This document shows positions 7,262 to 10,077 of a DNA stretch of 10,077 bases, piece by piece. The DNA is from Xanthobacteraceae bacterium (GTDB taxonomy: Bacteria; Pseudomonadota; Alphaproteobacteria; Rhizobiales; Xanthobacteraceae), in the NCBI GenBank assembly GCA_030043175.1, contig JASHYD010000613.1, forward strand, positions 1 to 10,077, given 5' to 3'. Made by a program: the position numbers and the translations under genes. The first letter of the stretch is position 1. Every line of letters starts with the position of its first letter. Under the pieces are notes generated by a model. That model saw only the letters and a program-made list of their open reading frames with translations. It did no database searches and was not told the origin of the DNA.

Positions 7262-8707
7262 TCACCGGTAACAGACCGCCTTGGCGGTCGCGACGACCTC
7301 GGCGACCGAAGGCAGCGCCAGCTTTTCGAGATTGGCTGCATACGGCATCGGAACATCCTTGCCCGACACGCGGGCCACTGGGGCGTCAAGATAGTCGAAG
7401 GCCTGTTCCATCACCCGCGCGGAAACCTCGGCCGCGACACCCGACTGCTGCCATCCCTCCTCCACCACCACGCAGCGCCCGGTCTTTTCGACCGACCGGA
7501 TGATGGTCTCAGTATCCATCGGCCGCAGCGTGCGCAGATCGATGATTTCGGCGCTGATGTTCTCGGTTTCGAGTTCCTCGGCGGCCTTGAGGGCGTAAGT
7601 CATGCCCATCGACCATGCCACGATGGTGACGTGCGCACCTGCCCGTGCGATCCGCGCTCTGCCGATCGGCACCAGATAGTCCTCGTGCTTCGGCACCGGG
7701 AAGGAGTGGCCGTAGAGAATCTCGTTTTCGAGGAACAGCACGGGATTGGGATAGCGCACGGCGGATTTCAGCAATCCCTTGGCGTCGGCTGCCGTGAAAG
7801 GCGCAATCACCGTGAGGCCCGGCATGTGCGAATACCAGGCGGAAAAATCCTGGCTGTGCTGGGCGGCGACGCGCGCCGCCGGCCCGTTGGGGCCGCGGAA
7901 CACGATCGAGCAGGCCACTTGGCCGCCCGACATGTAGAGCGTCTTGGCGGCCGAGTTGATGATCTGGTCCATCGCCTGCATGGCGAAATTAAAGGTCATG
8001 AATTCGACGATTGGCTTGAGGCCCGCCATTGCGGTTCCGACGCCGAGCCCGGCAAATCCGTGCTCGGTAATCGGTGTGTCAATCACCCGCGATGGCCCGA
8101 ACTCCTGCAGCAGGCCCTGCGTGACCTTATAGGCGCCCTGATACTCGGCGACTTCTTCGCCGATAACGAACACGTCGGGATCGCGGCGCATCTCCTCCGC
8201 CATGGCGTCCCGTAACGCTTCGCGCACTGTCATGGTGACCATTTCAGCGTCCGCCGGCAGGTCTGTTTCGATCGCCGCCACCGGCTGCCGTGGCGCCGCA
8301 AAGGCCTCGGCGACCTTGGCCAAGGTTGCTGCTACCCCCACCTTACCGTCCTCCGACAGCGGGTACATTGAGGGGACTGCTGGCGGGAGAGTGTGGGGTT
8401 GGGGCGCCTCCGCTTTCGGCGAGAGGGAAGCGGCGGGCGGTCCATTCAGCGCTTTCGTGTCTTCGCCATCGGACAGGATCACGGCGATCGGCGTATTGAC
8501 GGCGACGTCGGCGGTGCCCTCGGGAACGAGGATCTGCCCTAACGTCCCTTCGTCCGTCGCCTCCACTTCCATCGTCGCCTTGTCGGTCTCGATCTCGGCG
8601 ATGATGTCGCCCGATCTGATGCGATCGCCTACCCCTTTCACCCATTTGGCAAGGTTGCCCTTCTCCATCGTGGGGGACAGTGCAGGCATCAACACCTGGA
8701 TCGGCAT
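7262..8707 (-). CDS. pdhB: Pyruvate dehydrogenase E1 component subunit beta with N-terminal lipoyl domain
   Basis: With PdhA it forms the ThDP-dependent E1 that decarboxylates pyruvate and acetylates the lipoyl arm. The 481-residue protein starts with a complete lipoyl domain (1-80, [17 protein letters not shown], predicted lipoyl K43 in [10 protein letters not shown]). A Pro/Ala-rich linker (about 85-150) is followed by the E1-beta core (about 155-478). The core contains [13 protein letters not shown] (183-195, with the Glu that activates ThDP), [20 protein letters not shown] (210-229), [20 protein letters not shown] (235-254) and the C-terminal transketolase domain with LRTLRPMD (391-398). 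Typical E1-beta is about 325 residues; the extra 150 are the lipoyl module. This fusion is known in alphaproteobacteria such as Zymomonas and Sinorhizobium. The ATG at 8707 is fixed by the lipoyl N-terminus; the ribosome binding site is weak (GAGAA). It starts 243 nt after the pdhA stop, and pdhC follows 75 nt later. Confidence 0.97.
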   Translation of the reverse strand: MPIQVLMPALSPTMEKGNLAKWVKGVGDRIRSGDIIAEIETDKATMEVEATDEGTLGQILVPEGTADVAVNTPIAVILSDGEDTKALNGPPAASLSPKAEAPQPHTLPPAVPSMYPLSEDGKVGVAATLAKVAEAFAAPRQPVAAIETDLPADAEMVTMTVREALRDAMAEEMRRDPDVFVIGEEVAEYQGAYKVTQGLLQEFGPSRVIDTPITEHGFAGLGVGTAMAGLKPIVEFMTFNFAMQAMDQIINSAAKTLYMSGGQVACSIVFRGPNGPAARVAAQHSQDFSAWYSHMPGLTVIAPFTAADAKGLLKSAVRYPNPVLFLENEILYGHSFPVPKHEDYLVPIGRARIARAGAHVTIVAWSMGMTYALKAAEELETENISAEIIDLRTLRPMDTETIIRSVEKTGRCVVVEEGWQQSGVAAEVSARVMEQAFDYLDAPVARVSGKDVPMPYAANLEKLALPSVAEVVATAKAVCYR

Positions 8708-8950
8708 GGCTGTTCTCGGGATCGCTAGAGCGGATTCCGGTCATGTTTAGCCGGAGTCATGGCGGGCTTGTCGGCGCCGTCCACGTCTGCCCGCTCCCTT
8801 CCCCCGCACGCGGGAGAGGGTAGGGAGGGGGCAAACAAAGACGTCGATACCCCCAAGGCCGGGTCCCGGCCGGGTGACGCGGCGGGACGTCGTGCGGGAT
8901 AACGGCGGGGAGGTGATTTGATCTCATCGGGACAGTTCAGACTCTGCGCC
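8708..8950. other. 243-nt pdhA-pdhB spacer carrying a palindromic element
   Basis: This is long for a spacer inside a core operon. It contains the imperfect GC-rich hairpin at about 8794-8829 and otherwise no protein-like frame on either strand. I see no T-tract that would make the hairpin an intrinsic terminator in the minus direction, and no clear internal promoter. Confidence 0.6.
8794..8829. repeat. Imperfect GC-rich hairpin (REP-like palindrome) between pdhA and pdhB
   Basis: CTCCC (8794-8798) pairs with GGGAG (8823-8827 region), and CCCG pairs with CGGG around CACG at about 8803-8814, with internal mismatches. The motif CCCTCTCCCG with a short loop and CGGG is shared with the palindrome in the pdhC linker. 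It resembles the intergenic palindromes frequent in Bradyrhizobium relatives. Confidence 0.6.
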
Positions 8951-10003
8951 TCAGCGCACCACATTGGTCCACAGCTCGGCCGGATCGGGCTCTGGCTCAT
9001 GGGCGGCGAATTCGGCCGCCTCGTTGATGATCTTGCGCACTTCCGCGTCGGTTCGCTTGAGCTCGTCCTCGCTCGCCCGATTCGTCGCGAGCAAACGGGC
9101 ACGCACTTGCTCGATCGGATCGTGTTCGGTGCGGACCTTTTCGACCTCCTCGCGGGTGCGGTATTTTGCCGGGTCCGACATGGAATGACCCCGGTAGCGG
9201 TAGGTCATCATCTCCAAAATGATGGGACCGTTGCCGTCGCGGCACCATTTCACGGCCCGTTCACCGGCTGCCTTGACGGCACGCACGTCCATACCGTCGA
9301 CCTGCTCGCCGGGTATGTTGAAGGAAAGGCCGCGCCTGGAAAAATCAGCCTGGGCGGAAGCGCGGGTCACGGCAGTGCCCATGGCATAGCGGTTGTTCTC
9401 GATGATGTAGACGACCGGAAGTTTCCACAGCTCCGCCATGTTGAAGCTTTCATACACCTGGCCCTGGTTCGCGGCGCCATCGCCGAAATAGGTCAGGCAT
9501 ACGTGGTCGTTCTGGCGGTAGCGATTGGCAAAGGCGATGCCCGTGCCAAGCGACACCTGCGCCGCAACAATGCCGTGGCCGCCATAGAAATTTTTCTCGA
9601 TGCTGAACATGTGCATCGAGCCGCCTTTCCCCTTGGAATAACCGCTGCGCCGGCCTGTCAGTTCAGCCATGACGCCCTTGGGGTCCATGCCGCAGGCAAG
9701 CATATGACCATGATCGCGGTATCCGGTGATGACCTGATCCCCGGGTGTGAGGGCGAGTTGCATGCCCACGACCACCGCTTCCTGGCCGATATAGAGGTGG
9801 CAGAAGCCGCCGATCAGTCCCATGCCGTACATCTGGCCCGCCCTCTCCTCGAAACGGCGGATCATCAACATGTCGCGATAGACTTGAAGCTCGGCTTCCT
9901 TGCCGAGATCGGGAGGCATTTCCGCTGCGCCATTGCCTGACGGGCCGGCGGCGCTCGTCTGGGATCTCGTGGTGGGGACAGACTTAGCCTTGGCGAGCAC
10001 CAT
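8951..10003 (-). CDS. pdhA: Pyruvate dehydrogenase E1 component subunit alpha
   Basis: The alpha subunit of the PDH E1 heterotetramer binds ThDP and carries out the first, committed step on pyruvate together with PdhB. The product is 350 residues, the usual length. Residues 1-33 are a variable, low-complexity N-terminus. The core then shows MLMIRRFEERAGQMYGMGLI (45-64), GFCHLYIGQEA (66-76), TGYRDHGHML (93-102), KGKGGSMHMF (124-133) and the ThDP/Mg2+ motif GDGAANQ running to ENNRYAMG (174-180 to 202-209, the GDG-X26-NN pattern). TYRYRGHSMSDP (267-278) matches the loop that is phosphorylated in mitochondrial E1-alpha. The ATG at 10003 follows GAGGA (10009-10013) with a 5-nt gap. It heads the pdh cluster. 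A 13-codon frame with a stronger ribosome binding site overlaps its start (9984-10025). The protein is intact; nothing points to an acetoin or branched-chain enzyme instead. Confidence 0.97.
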   Translation of the reverse strand: MVLAKAKSVPTTRSQTSAAGPSGNGAAEMPPDLGKEAELQVYRDMLMIRRFEERAGQMYGMGLIGGFCHLYIGQEAVVVGMQLALTPGDQVITGYRDHGHMLACGMDPKGVMAELTGRRSGYSKGKGGSMHMFSIEKNFYGGHGIVAAQVSLGTGIAFANRYRQNDHVCLTYFGDGAANQGQVYESFNMAELWKLPVVYIIENNRYAMGTAVTRASAQADFSRRGLSFNIPGEQVDGMDVRAVKAAGERAVKWCRDGNGPIILEMMTYRYRGHSMSDPAKYRTREEVEKVRTEHDPIEQVRARLLATNRASEDELKRTDAEVRKIINEAAEFAAHEPEPDPAELWTNVVR

Positions 10004-10025
10004 TAAAATCCTCGGGCAGGAGCAT
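9984..10025 (-). other. Candidate 13-codon leader ORF overlapping the pdhA start
   Basis: An ATG at 10023-10025 is preceded at 8 nt by GGGAGG (10034-10039), a stronger site than that of pdhA. It encodes MLLPEDFNGARQG and stops at TAA 9984-9986, 20 bases inside pdhA and out of frame with it. Ribosomes terminating here could reinitiate at or compete with the pdhA ATG at 10003. It may be a regulatory leader peptide or an accident; no attenuator-like run of one amino acid is present. Confidence 0.4.
10009..10013 (-). promoter_or_regulatory. Ribosome binding site of pdhA
   Basis: GAGGA on the minus strand, 5 nt before the ATG at 10003. It supports this start, after which the N-terminus reads MVLAKAKSVPTTRS. 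Confidence 0.55.
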
Positions 10026-10077
10026 TGTTACTACCTCCCATAGCGTAAAATGCAGGCGCGCGAAAGCACCGTCCCAC

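Noticed and set aside
7229..8215. Plus-strand open frame of 328 codons opposite pdhB
   Set aside because: Antisense shadow of a complete E1-beta gene, with no protein-like domains.
8918..9940. Plus-strand open frame of 340 codons opposite pdhA
   Set aside because: Antisense shadow of a complete E1-alpha gene; long antisense frames are expected opposite GC-rich coding DNA.

Overview
The window looks like the chromosome (or a genomic island) of a GC-rich alphaproteobacterium of the order Hyphomicrobiales, close to Bradyrhizobium/Rhodopseudomonas. The basis is the protein sequences: a pyruvate dehydrogenase (PDH) cluster with a lipoyl domain fused to E1-beta, a DUF3309 mini-protein, a DUF883 protein and an AI-2E permease with the long C-terminal extension I associate with this group. 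This assignment rests on recognition from memory, not on a search. Every convincing gene but one lies on the minus strand; the exception is a plus-strand pseudogene.

Right half (about 3910-10003, read right to left): a complete PDH cluster in the order pdhA (E1-alpha), pdhB (lipoyl-E1-beta), pdhC (E2 acetyltransferase), a small broken gene, and lpd (E3). All four enzyme genes are intact, with cofactor motifs and catalytic residues in place. Together they make the complex that converts pyruvate, CoA and NAD+ to acetyl-CoA, CO2 and NADH. E1 uses ThDP, E2 carries the acetyl group on lipoyl-lysine, and E3 reoxidises the lipoyl group with FAD and NAD+. Palindromic GC-rich sequences sit in the E2 interdomain linker and in the pdhA-pdhB spacer. 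A short, well-initiated leader ORF overlaps the pdhA start.

Middle (about 1720-3650): a patch of decayed genes. From right to left these are a plus-strand remnant of a Bug/TctC-type solute-binding protein, a DUF883 gene and a translationally coupled small membrane-protein gene (each with one single-base frameshift), an intact DUF3309 mini-protein, and a remnant of a YihY/BrkB-family membrane protein with several lesions. The small gene between pdhC and lpd appears broken in the same way. The larger genes on either side are clean, so local relaxed selection explains the pattern better than uniform sequencing error, though homopolymer errors cannot be excluded for individual sites.

Left end (1-1448): an AI-2E family (PF01594) permease whose frame stays open through the left edge, so its C-terminus is outside the window.

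I see no new defence system, CRISPR array, tRNA, rRNA or intact insertion sequence. The points most worth attention are the cluster of frameshifted genes, the palindromic elements in the PDH genes, the broken gene inside the PDH operon and the leader ORF before pdhA.
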